Assembly (NCBI RefSeq): GCF_000478195.2
Contig: NZ_AUZM01000003.1
Coordinates: 1 to 64,000, forward strand
Reading direction: 5' to 3'
Length of the DNA stretch: 64,000 nt
Source: Lyngbya aestuarii BL J
Lineage (GTDB): Bacteria > Cyanobacteriota > Cyanobacteriia > Cyanobacteriales > Microcoleaceae
Part shown: positions 55,002 to 62,635 of the stretch, in pieces
Layout: every line of letters begins with the position of its first letter
Position numbering within the stretch: the first letter of the stretch is position 1
Notes under the pieces: model-generated
What the model saw: only the letters and a program-made list of their open reading frames with translations
Told to the model about the DNA's origin: nothing
Databases searched by the model: none
Program-made: the position numbers and the translations under genes

Positions 55002-55760
55002 TTATGCTTTATTACTTCGGTCAACTTGATAATGTAGAAAAATTTCTTGTTCTACCTGTTTAACTTCTAATAACTGTAAACGAGGAGACACATTAGCCAA
55101 AAATCCTTTTCCTTCCACTGGAGTAGGCGCATCAACACCACCAATAATCAGAGGACAAACCGTTAACCAAAATTCATCGATTAAATCCATTTGAATTAAT
55201 GAACCCACCAATTGACCTCCCCCTAAAACTGCTAACCGTTTGAGTCCCATGTGCATCAATTGTTGAAAAGCATCGTTCCAGTCAATGGAGTGAGAATGTT
55301 CAGAAAGTGTTTTAGCGATTAAAATTTGTTGAAAATGAGCAGATGGATCTGACAAATTAGTTAAATTAAAATTCTCTTTTTTAATCGATTCGACTCCGGG
55401 TAAAGTTGTTAGTAACCATCGAGGTACAGACTGTTGAAAAAATCGTAAGTTGGGATTGATTTTTCCCGAACTTGAACAGACAATTTGAATCGGTTGAGGA
55501 GATTTTCCTTGCTGTTGACGTCGCTGTAATAATTCTTCTGAAGAAACACTTAACGTTGTACCATAGGTATCCAAAGTTCCTCGCCCGAATAACACCCCAT
55601 CCGCATCAGCAATTTGAGTTTCCAGGTGAGTTGTATCTGTAGATGAACCAAATCGAGCGGGTGAGCGATTTTTATCCGCTATTTTACCATCTGCACTCAT
55701 CGCGAGAATAACGGTTGTATGAGGTCGGTTCAGCAAGTTTTGAGAATTTATATTATTCAT
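55002..55760 (-). CDS. RibD C-terminal/dihydrofolate reductase-like reductase
   Basis: 252 residues from ATG 55760. The fold is that of the RibD reductase domain: [14 protein letters not shown] at the N-terminus, then [35 protein letters not shown] and [16 protein letters not shown]. It would reduce a pyrimidine or similar using NADPH. Without a deaminase domain it may be a stand-alone riboflavin pathway reductase (archaeal RibD-like) or a detoxifying enzyme. Convergent with the reductase pseudogene. Confidence 0.88.
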   Translation of the reverse strand: MNNINSQNLLNRPHTTVILAMSADGKIADKNRSPARFGSSTDTTHLETQIADADGVLFGRGTLDTYGTTLSVSSEELLQRRQQQGKSPQPIQIVCSSSGKINPNLRFFQQSVPRWLLTTLPGVESIKKENFNLTNLSDPSAHFQQILIAKTLSEHSHSIDWNDAFQQLMHMGLKRLAVLGGGQLVGSLIQMDLIDEFWLTVCPLIIGGVDAPTPVEGKGFLANVSPRLQLLEVKQVEQEIFLHYQVDRSNKA

Positions 55761-55797
55761 TAACTCTAATCTATTTTCGTTCTTCTGTACTTTTTAT

Positions 55798-56139
55798 TTG
55801 GGTGAACCCGCAGGGGAAAATCACCGCCAGACTTTACGATATTATCCCTACTACGGACGAGGCTATGTACAGCTAACGTGGGATTACAATTATCGGAAAT
55901 ATTCTGATATACTAGGGCTAGATTTGGTGAATAATCCTGATCTTGTTATGCGTCCAGATCTTGCACTTTTTATTCTAATTCATGGCATGAAATGGGGTGC
56001 TTTTACGACTCTAAAACTGGATGACTATATTTCAAATAACCATGTAGATTTTTGGAGTGCGCGTCAGATTATTAATGGTACTGACCAAGCAGAACAGATT
56101 CAAACTTATGCAATGAATTGGCAAACCCAATTAGGGTAA
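55798..56139 (+). pseudogene. Truncated GH19 chitinase/lysozyme-like fragment
   Basis: About 113 codons without a convincing start; it opens with TTG and no ribosome-binding site. [20 protein letters not shown] is the typical GH19 substrate-binding signature, followed by [20 protein letters not shown] and [15 protein letters not shown]. The catalytic Glu residues, which lie N-terminal in the family, are missing. It is therefore the 3' half of a gene whose 5' part has been lost. Confidence 0.65.
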
Positions 56140-56268
56140 AATTTTAGACGATTGTTTTTTTCAAAAATTATGCCTATTTCTCGGTAAGGAGATAGGGAGA
56201 TCTTGCCTTCTAACTTCTGACTTCTGCCTTGTGAGAAAGTAGGATAGTTGAAAACTTGAGATCGAAAA

Positions 56269-56892
56269 ATGAGTTTTTCACCCGAACTAATTGCCTTAGC
56301 CCGTTATCTCGCAGGTGAGTTTGACAATCAAGCACAAGCCACTGCTGAACCCGTTTGGTATGTTTCTCTCCGCCTTTGGCATCGTCCCTTACCAACCCCT
56401 ATTTTTAACCATAGTATTACCCTGTTTGTGGAACAAGCCAACGCTTCAACTCTCGATCAGCCTTATCGTCAACGAATTATGCAACTCTACTCGTCTCCTG
56501 AGAGTCCAGAACGTCTACACGTCCAGTATCATATGCTCAAAGACATGAAGGCGGTTCAAGGCGGAGGTCGTCATGTAGAGAAACTCAGACAGCTTACACC
56601 CGAACAGCTTGAATTTCTTCCGGGTTGTCGGTTAGATGTGACTTATCAACAACTCTCGGCAAATACTTATCACTTTAAAGCCAATCTGCCCGAAAATACT
56701 CGCTGTTGCTTCACCTCTCAAAATCAAACCATTCAGATCGATTTAGGCTTTGAAGCAATGCCCAATGATTTCTTCAGCTACGATAAAGGAATCAACCCCC
56801 AAACAGGTCAAGCGACTTGGGGAGCATTATTAGGCCCATTTCGATTTGTCAAACTTCAAGACTTTGCCTCTGAACTCTCAATTCAACCCTAA
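56269..56892 (+). CDS. cpcT: CpcT/CpeT family phycobiliprotein chromophore lyase
   Basis: 207 residues from ATG 56269. The family attaches phycocyanobilin (CpcT) or phycoerythrobilin (CpeT) to Cys-153 of phycobiliprotein beta subunits. Signatures are LARYLAGEFDNQAQA, WYVSLRLWHRPLP, FVEQANASTLDQPYRQRIMQLY and CRLDVTYQQ. The length is the family length. It is possible that it acts as a CpeT-type chaperone; the name is given by family only. Confidence 0.9.
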   Translation: MSFSPELIALARYLAGEFDNQAQATAEPVWYVSLRLWHRPLPTPIFNHSITLFVEQANASTLDQPYRQRIMQLYSSPESPERLHVQYHMLKDMKAVQGGGRHVEKLRQLTPEQLEFLPGCRLDVTYQQLSANTYHFKANLPENTRCCFTSQNQTIQIDLGFEAMPNDFFSYDKGINPQTGQATWGALLGPFRFVKLQDFASELSIQP

Positions 56893-56982
56893 AGTTAGGC
56901 AGTGGGGAGTCGGGAATGGGGAAGTAAAGTTATTAACAAACTGTATTCAGCAGTTGTTCTCCCTAGTCCCTAATCCCTAATC

Positions 56983-57345
56983 CTAACTAGCTCGTACACC
57001 TTCCTCAAGTGCCTCTTCTTCGGTTTCAAAGATTTCAAACACAGAATCCATCATGGTGACTTCAAACACCAATTTAGCTTCTGGATGAACATTGCAAATG
57101 CGGAAACTGCCTTTAACTTTATCCGCATCGCGCATCCCTGCCACCAATGACGTCAAGCCAGAGCTATCAATAAAGTTAACTTGACCAAGATTGACGACAA
57201 CATGACGACTGAGTTTCGAGATGCACTCTTGCAACTTGAGGCGGAATTGCCAAGCCGTAGTGATATCTAAGCGTCCACTGGGAGCCAAGACAATCACTTT
57301 TGTTCCATTTTGGGTCGTATGTTCCTTTTGATCGATATGAATCAC
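56983..57345 (-). CDS. STAS-domain protein (anti-sigma factor antagonist type)
   Basis: 120 residues from GTG 57345, with GAGGGGA 8 nt upstream. The single STAS domain shows VIVLAPSGRLDITTA, VVVNLGQVNFIDSSGLTSLV with the phospho-acceptor Ser of DSSG, and RICNVHPEAKLVFEVTMMDS. Such proteins switch partners by phosphorylation with a kinase of the RsbW type. Partner genes are not in the window. Confidence 0.93.
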   Translation of the reverse strand: MIHIDQKEHTTQNGTKVIVLAPSGRLDITTAWQFRLKLQECISKLSRHVVVNLGQVNFIDSSGLTSLVAGMRDADKVKGSFRICNVHPEAKLVFEVTMMDSVFEIFETEEEALEEGVRAS

Positions 57346-57417
57346 TGACCGTCCCCTCGGATGTTCGATAGAGCAATGATTGATTGCTGCTTCTGACAGT
57401 AGTTTAACTCAGACCTG

Positions 57418-58452
57418 TTAGTTGGGAGCAGTCCAGTTAGCCCAATCTTGGGGTTTCAAGAACGTTTCATACAGTTCGGCTTCTGGGGTTCCAGGTTGAG
57501 GTTGATAACCATATTCCCATCTTACCAAAGGTGGCAAAGACATAAGAATCGACTCCGTGCGTCCGTTGGTCTGTAACCCGAATATCGTACCGCGATCGTA
57601 GACAAGATTAAATTCTACATATCGGCCCCGTCGATACAGTTGAAAATTGCGTTCGTGATCGCCATATTCTGTCCCTCGATGACGCTCAACAATCGGCTGA
57701 TAGCTCGGTAAAAAGGCGCGTCCACAGTCCTGTACAAAAGCAAATAACGCTTCCCAATCTCGGGTTTCCAGGGAGCCTATTTGTCCGGAGTATTTTGCCG
57801 CCTCACTGTCGCTATGGGGGCCGCGATAGAGTTCTCCTTGACCATCTTGGTAGTCAAAGAAAATCCCGCCAATTCCTCGGGCTTCTTGACGGTGCTTGAT
57901 GTAAAAATATTCATCACACCAATGTTTAAACACCGGATAATACTGATCATGATGGCGATCGCAAGCCGCTTTAAAGGTTTTGTGAAAATGAGCCGCATCT
58001 TCAGCAAAGGGATAATAAGGCGTCAGATCTACACCGCCTCCAAACCACCAAACCGGCCCGGCTTCAAAATAGCGATAATTCAAATGCACAGTGGGAATGT
58101 AGGGATTACGCGGATGCAACACCATAGAAGTGCCTGTAGCGTAAAATCCATGACCTTCAGCTTCCGGACGTTGAGCCAAAATCGAAGGCGGTAAATTTTT
58201 ACCCCAAACCTCCGAAAAATTCACCCCCCCTTGCTCAAATACATCACCATCGCGAAGTACACGAGATCGGCCTCCGCCCCCTTCAGGACGTTCCCAGGAG
58301 TCCTCTTGAAACTTGCTTTTACCATCAAGCTGTTCCAAACCCTGACAAATTTCATCTTGAATCTGCTTCATAAATTGGCTGACTCTAGCTTGGGAGTCTG
58401 CCCCTGGCGGATTCGGCATTTTAGTTTTTTCAGATACTCTCGAAGCTGTCAT
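57418..58452 (-). CDS. hemF: Coproporphyrinogen III oxidase, aerobic (HemF)
   Basis: 344 residues from ATG 58452. HemF decarboxylates coproporphyrinogen III using oxygen in heme and chlorophyll synthesis. Signatures are [44 protein letters not shown] and [19 protein letters not shown]. The N-terminus differs from others by about 20 residues. It is divergent from mrp, with the 297-bp gap holding both promoters. Confidence 0.97.
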   Translation of the reverse strand: MTASRVSEKTKMPNPPGADSQARVSQFMKQIQDEICQGLEQLDGKSKFQEDSWERPEGGGGRSRVLRDGDVFEQGGVNFSEVWGKNLPPSILAQRPEAEGHGFYATGTSMVLHPRNPYIPTVHLNYRYFEAGPVWWFGGGVDLTPYYPFAEDAAHFHKTFKAACDRHHDQYYPVFKHWCDEYFYIKHRQEARGIGGIFFDYQDGQGELYRGPHSDSEAAKYSGQIGSLETRDWEALFAFVQDCGRAFLPSYQPIVERHRGTEYGDHERNFQLYRRGRYVEFNLVYDRGTIFGLQTNGRTESILMSLPPLVRWEYGYQPQPGTPEAELYETFLKPQDWANWTAPN

Positions 58453-58749
58453 AACCGCTCCTAAACATTCGTGGTTGCTAAACCATTGCTCGTTGCCAAG
58501 CTATTTAATCATCCGAGCTTTAACCCAACTTGGTCAATAGGTTAATCTCACAAATTTTAATTTTAACCTGATCGCGTCAACTCTTTGATCTTTGAGTGAA
58601 TTGCGCTTCCAGAGATTGTCTCTTTTCGTTAAAATATCGTCATCAAAACTTAATTATTCCGGCTCTGCCCAAAAATAGAGTAGGGAGGAAATCGTACTCG
58701 ATGCGATCAGCAACCCCCATTGATCTGGCTTATTTAATCAAAAACCAAG
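58453..58749. other. Divergent promoter region of hemF and mrp with a short upstream ORF
   Basis: A 23-codon ORF starts at ATG 58701, has GGGAGG 12 nt upstream, and overlaps the mrp start, ending at 58772. It could couple translation to mrp or be chance. No other feature is seen. Confidence 0.35.
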
Positions 58750-59820
58750 ATGTCAAATTCCCTCGATGTTAACTCTGTGTTAGAAATCCTGCGACCCGTA
58801 CAAGATCCCGAACTTCAAAAAAGTTTGGTCGAACTGAATATGATTCGCAATATCGAAATCAATCAAGGTGATGTCAGCTTTACCCTGGTTCTCACCACTC
58901 CGGCTTGTCCGTTACGAGAGTTCATCGTTGAAGATTGTCAAAAAGCAGTCAAGCAACTTCCGGGAGTCGAACAAGTTACCGTTGATGTCACGGCTGAAAC
59001 TCCCCAACAGAAATCGATACCAGATCGCCAAGGCATAGAAGGGGTCAAGAATATTCTCGCCATTTCGAGTGGAAAAGGAGGAGTGGGAAAAAGTACCGTT
59101 GCAGTCAATGTTGCGGTTGCTCTTGCCCAAATGGGTGCCAAAGTTGGGTTAATTGATGCGGATATCTACGGCCCCAATGACCCCACCATGATGGGACTTT
59201 CAGATTACCAAGTCGTGGTTCATCAGGGCAAACAGGGTGAAGTCTTAGAACCGGCTTTTAACTATGGTGTTAAGTTGGTTTCTATGGCGTTTTTGATTGA
59301 TCGCGATCAACCCGTGATCTGGCGTGGCCCGATGTTGAATGGGATTATTCGTCAGTTTCTTTACCAAGTCGAATGGGGCGAACTCGATTATCTGATTGTG
59401 GATATGCCACCAGGAACTGGAGATGCTCAACTTACCTTGGTGCAAGCGGTTCCCATGTCGGGTGTTGTGATTGTGACGACACCGCAAACCGTTTCACTCC
59501 TGGACTCTCGCAAAGGTTTACGAATGTTCCAACAACTGGGAGTTTCTATCCTGGGAATTGTTGAAAATATGAGTTATTTTATCCCGCCCGATCTCCCAGA
59601 GAAAAAATATGACATCTTTGGTTCGGGGGGTGGCGAGAAAACGGCGAAAGAACTCGGTGTTTCCCTCTTAGGCGGAATTCCTCTAGAAATGCCTGTGCGA
59701 GAAGGCTGTGATAACGGAGTTCCCATCGTCATCGCTCATCCCGAGTCTGCTGCTGCGATAGAGTTAATGGCAATTGCTCAACGAATTGCGGCGAAAGTCT
59801 CTGTTGCGGCTCTTGCTTAA
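58750..59820 (+). CDS. Mrp/NBP35 (ApbC)-family iron-sulfur carrier ATPase
   Basis: 356 residues from ATG 58750. Domain 1 (residues 1-85) is MIP18-like: VLEILRPVQDPELQKSLVEL and TPACPLREF. Domain 2 is a deviant Walker A P-loop ATPase with SSGKGGVGKSTVAVNVAVAL and the Mrp signature VDMPPGTGDAQLTLVQ. It assembles or carries Fe-S clusters. The CxxC usual for cluster binding at the end of the family is not visible here; in GIVENMSYFIPPDLPEKKYD the expected Cys pair is absent, as in some cyanobacterial members. Confidence 0.93.
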   Translation: MSNSLDVNSVLEILRPVQDPELQKSLVELNMIRNIEINQGDVSFTLVLTTPACPLREFIVEDCQKAVKQLPGVEQVTVDVTAETPQQKSIPDRQGIEGVKNILAISSGKGGVGKSTVAVNVAVALAQMGAKVGLIDADIYGPNDPTMMGLSDYQVVVHQGKQGEVLEPAFNYGVKLVSMAFLIDRDQPVIWRGPMLNGIIRQFLYQVEWGELDYLIVDMPPGTGDAQLTLVQAVPMSGVVIVTTPQTVSLLDSRKGLRMFQQLGVSILGIVENMSYFIPPDLPEKKYDIFGSGGGEKTAKELGVSLLGGIPLEMPVREGCDNGVPIVIAHPESAAAIELMAIAQRIAAKVSVAALA

Positions 59821-59915
59821 CGATTGTTGCCAAAAATCTAATCACTTTAAAGCTGTTCCGAATTCTCGAATTTTCTGTAGACTGAGGAATGTAGAGATCA
59901 ATTTAGGATAAAGCA

Positions 59916-60116
59916 ATGATTCTCCCCGGTTCAGCAGTTCGTGTCATTAATGCAAGTGATACCTACTTCGGTTTTCAAGGACAGGTGCAACGGATTAGCG
60001 ATGGAAAAGTTGCGATTTTGTTTGAAGGGGGAAACTGGGATAAATTAGTCACGTTTCGACTTTCTGAGATCGAACCCGTTGATGCGACAGCCGGACGGAA
60101 AGCGAAGAAAAAATAA
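59916..60116 (+). CDS. ndhS: NDH-1 complex subunit NdhS
   Basis: 66 residues from ATG 59916. The SH3-like subunit S gives the ferredoxin-docking site of photosynthetic NDH-1. Signatures are [38 protein letters not shown] and [11 protein letters not shown], with a Lys/Arg tail. It is related in fold to PsaE, which is also in the window. It stands between mrp and the HAS-barrel gene. Confidence 0.92.
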   Translation: MILPGSAVRVINASDTYFGFQGQVQRISDGKVAILFEGGNWDKLVTFRLSEIEPVDATAGRKAKKK

Positions 60117-60192
60117 TAAAATCGGGCAGGTTCAGGATCAATTCAACAGTCCTCTACCTGCCTGTCTGTAATGATTTGTCGGGTATTTGCTC

Positions 60193-60861
60193 ATGCGTCT
60201 TCCCTTTCCTCAATTTAGTACCACTCCTCGTCATCCCCGTCATATTGGAGAGGTGATTGAGACAACAACTTGTGAATTTTTAGCTCAGTGTCTTGAATCT
60301 GAAGATCTGACATTTCCGATTATGCCTCCGTTTGGCAGTTGGATCAAATCGAGTGATGAGGAGTCGGGTAATCAAATTTATGCGATCGTATATCATGTGA
60401 CCACCAGTCCGATTGATTCGGTACACCGAGCGCGAGCCTTGGGGTTATCCTTGCAAGAGTTACGGGAAGAACAACCGCAGATTTTTGCAATGCTGAAAAC
60501 TGAATTTAGAGCGGCGATTGTCGGGTTTGAAACTCCGGCTACGGGTAATAATGGGATTGAACCCCCCCGAGGTTTGGTTTATCAATACATTCCGCCTCGT
60601 CCTCCGCAAATTCATCAGGCGGTTTACCACTGTGAATCTACAGATATTATTTACTTTAGCGAGGAATTTGATTTTCTGCGAACCTTACTGCAAGTCAATC
60701 AAGCACCTGTTGAGTCTTTGGTTGCTGCGGCGATTCGTCATATTTATCAACTGCGAAATTGTGATCGTTCTTGGCTTGTGGAAGCGGGGCGCACTTTAAG
60801 TCTTGTGTTACGAGATGACTATGATCGTTTGCGGGTAATTCTTAAACAAATTCATCCTTGA
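60193..60861 (+). CDS. HAS-barrel domain protein, conserved in cyanobacteria
   Basis: 222 residues from ATG 60193; a TTG two codons earlier is in frame. The N-terminal barrel (IGEVIETTTCEFLAQCLE, then PPFGSWIKSSD and YAIVYHVTTSPIDSVHRARA) is the HAS-barrel found at the start of HerA-type ATPases. Here no ATPase follows. The C-terminal part is helical with YIPPRPPQIHQAVYHCE and LVEAGRTLSLVLRDDYDRL. In cyanobacteria this is a stand-alone gene; its role is unknown. Confidence 0.75.
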   Translation: MRLPFPQFSTTPRHPRHIGEVIETTTCEFLAQCLESEDLTFPIMPPFGSWIKSSDEESGNQIYAIVYHVTTSPIDSVHRARALGLSLQELREEQPQIFAMLKTEFRAAIVGFETPATGNNGIEPPRGLVYQYIPPRPPQIHQAVYHCESTDIIYFSEEFDFLRTLLQVNQAPVESLVAAAIRHIYQLRNCDRSWLVEAGRTLSLVLRDDYDRLRVILKQIHP

Positions 60862-60995
60862 GGAGAGTTAGGGAGATAGTCAACACTTATCACTTTTGAC
60901 TTATAACCTTTCTCAAATAAGAACAAAAACCTTTTTCAAGTGATGTAGATTGGATATCAACAACTGATCGCCTCCCTCAGAGACTCAAAAGACAA

Positions 60996-61026
60996 AAACC
61001 CAAACCCAAAATCCGGGTTCAGGTTT
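60996..61026 (-). terminator. Hairpin terminator of the hydrolase gene
   Basis: On the minus strand AACCTGAACCC and GGGTTTGGGTT pair with one internal mismatch, and TTTGTCTTTT follows. It lies between two convergent genes. Confidence 0.55.
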
Positions 61027-61057
61027 CAGCATGATCCTTAATATTATGGAAGAAAAC

Positions 61058-61981
61058 TTACTGGAGACTGGACATAAACTTAGCAACAAGATCAATAAAG
61101 TCCTCTGTTGATTCGTAAGGTAGGACATTTCGACCCGGAATAATCCGAGACTGACCATTCGGCCATCCCTTATGATAAGCTGCCGCGCGTTGTTCAGGCG
61201 TTTCTGAAAACCCTTTGCGGCTAATACTAGAAGCCAAGTCGCCGATCGCCACTAACGTCGGTTGTTGAATCTCCGCCATTGCAGACTCATAATCTTTTCG
61301 CCAAAACCCGGCTAAAAATGCAAATACCGCATATCGACTCTTGGGGTTAATCGCACCCGCTTCTAGCATATCAAGCCAATGTTGATCCACCGCTTCAGTT
61401 TCAGCAAACAATTGACGAATTGAAAAAGACTCGACAAATTGACGACGACGAGCATAAAGCCAGAATAAACTCCCAATTGGAGCATCAAAAAACAAATTCC
61501 ACAGGAGTCGATGTTGAGTCGGTGAACCCCCGTCCGTCATTACTCGCCAAGCCGGAGGGCCAGATAACACTAAACCTTTAATTAACTGGGTTTGTTTTTG
61601 TTGCTGTAACTCAACTAAAGCGATCGCCGTTGGGAGAAGCGCTCCCTGTACCACCAGTAATACAGGTTTTTTGATGACCGTTTGCAGAAATTCGTTCAAT
61701 TGTTCAGCCCAATCTTGAGGTTGGTAAGCCACATGAGGCATTTCACTGTCACCACACCCCAGTAAATCAGGATTATAAATCGGATTTTGATAACCTTGTT
61801 GTTGCCAGCGATCGCAAAACCGATACCAAAACCGACGGGATAATCCCACACCAATAGGATGGATCAACAGCAAAGGTAAATGTTGTGAAGACTCAGAATC
61901 GATTGTCGAATGAACTTCATAAGCACAACGATATCCTTTCCAGGTATAAAACTGCGGTGTTGGGGTTGCTGACGGTTCCAT
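61058..61981 (-). CDS. Alpha/beta hydrolase
   Basis: 307 residues from ATG 61981; a GTG at 62002 is in frame. The fold is seen in LLLIHPIGVGLSRRFWYRF (oxyanion loop), YNPDLLGCGDSEMP and LVVQGALLPTAIALVEL, where the nucleophile elbow G-x-S-x-G is replaced by VQGALLP, so the usual Ser is absent. This is common in cyanobacterial members of this subgroup. A catalytic function is therefore uncertain. Other parts are VLSGPPAWRVM and LVAIGDLASSIS. Confidence 0.8.
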   Translation of the reverse strand: MEPSATPTPQFYTWKGYRCAYEVHSTIDSESSQHLPLLLIHPIGVGLSRRFWYRFCDRWQQQGYQNPIYNPDLLGCGDSEMPHVAYQPQDWAEQLNEFLQTVIKKPVLLVVQGALLPTAIALVELQQQKQTQLIKGLVLSGPPAWRVMTDGGSPTQHRLLWNLFFDAPIGSLFWLYARRRQFVESFSIRQLFAETEAVDQHWLDMLEAGAINPKSRYAVFAFLAGFWRKDYESAMAEIQQPTLVAIGDLASSISRKGFSETPEQRAAAYHKGWPNGQSRIIPGRNVLPYESTEDFIDLVAKFMSSLQ

Positions 61982-62032
61982 AACCAATGGTGTTGAGATC
62001 ACAACTTATTTATTCCAAAATTTACTTCGATT

Positions 62033-62515
62033 CTATAGTGTTTGAACCCAGCGAACGAAATCTCCTGGTGCAAAACTCACCTCGGGATCGAGGGGAAATC
62101 GTTCTTGTTGGTTGGCTTGACAGTAGATAAACCGACATAAAACATTATTAAAGTTTGTTTGGCGATCAATTCTCCAGTCTAAAAGACAAGCACCTGTGAG
62201 AATTGCACCTTGAAAATTTGCACCAAAAGTTTGAGTTTGGGAAAGATCTGCTCCCCAAAGGTTAGCACCTCTCAAGTCTGCACCTGTGAGATCAGCACCT
62301 TTGAGGTTTGCTTCCCACAAATCAGCACCTTTGAGATCCGCTTGACGGAGATCCGCTTGAGTTAAATTGAGTCCTTTCAGGCTAGATAATCGTAGCATCG
62401 CCGATCTTAAATCAGCACTTTTAAAATCGGGTTGAATTTCGGGGTTCTGTTTTCTCCAGTGGTTCCAGACTGCAACCCCTTGTTTGAGTATGGCAAGATG
62501 TCGTGTATCAGTCAT
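62033..62515 (-). CDS. Pentapeptide-repeat protein
   Basis: 160 residues from ATG 62515. About 12-15 pentapeptides of the A(D/N)L type run from residue 33 to 112 (ADLKGADLWEANLKGADLTG). N-terminal HLAILKQGVAVWNHWRKQNP is the conserved lead-in of this group, and the C-terminal region (LLDWRIDRQTNFNNVLCRFI) caps the helix with a Cys. It is the second such protein in the window. No signal peptide. Confidence 0.88.
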   Translation of the reverse strand: MTDTRHLAILKQGVAVWNHWRKQNPEIQPDFKSADLRSAMLRLSSLKGLNLTQADLRQADLKGADLWEANLKGADLTGADLRGANLWGADLSQTQTFGANFQGAILTGACLLDWRIDRQTNFNNVLCRFIYCQANQQERFPLDPEVSFAPGDFVRWVQTL

Positions 62516-62635
62516 CTAAGATTAACTCCCTGAATAAAAATCTGGCTCAATCTCTGACAATTTGCCCAATAAAAAACGCAGCTTTTACAGAAAAAAGCCA
62601 CGTCTATCTAGGTTAGCTTAAACTTAACTGCCTTG

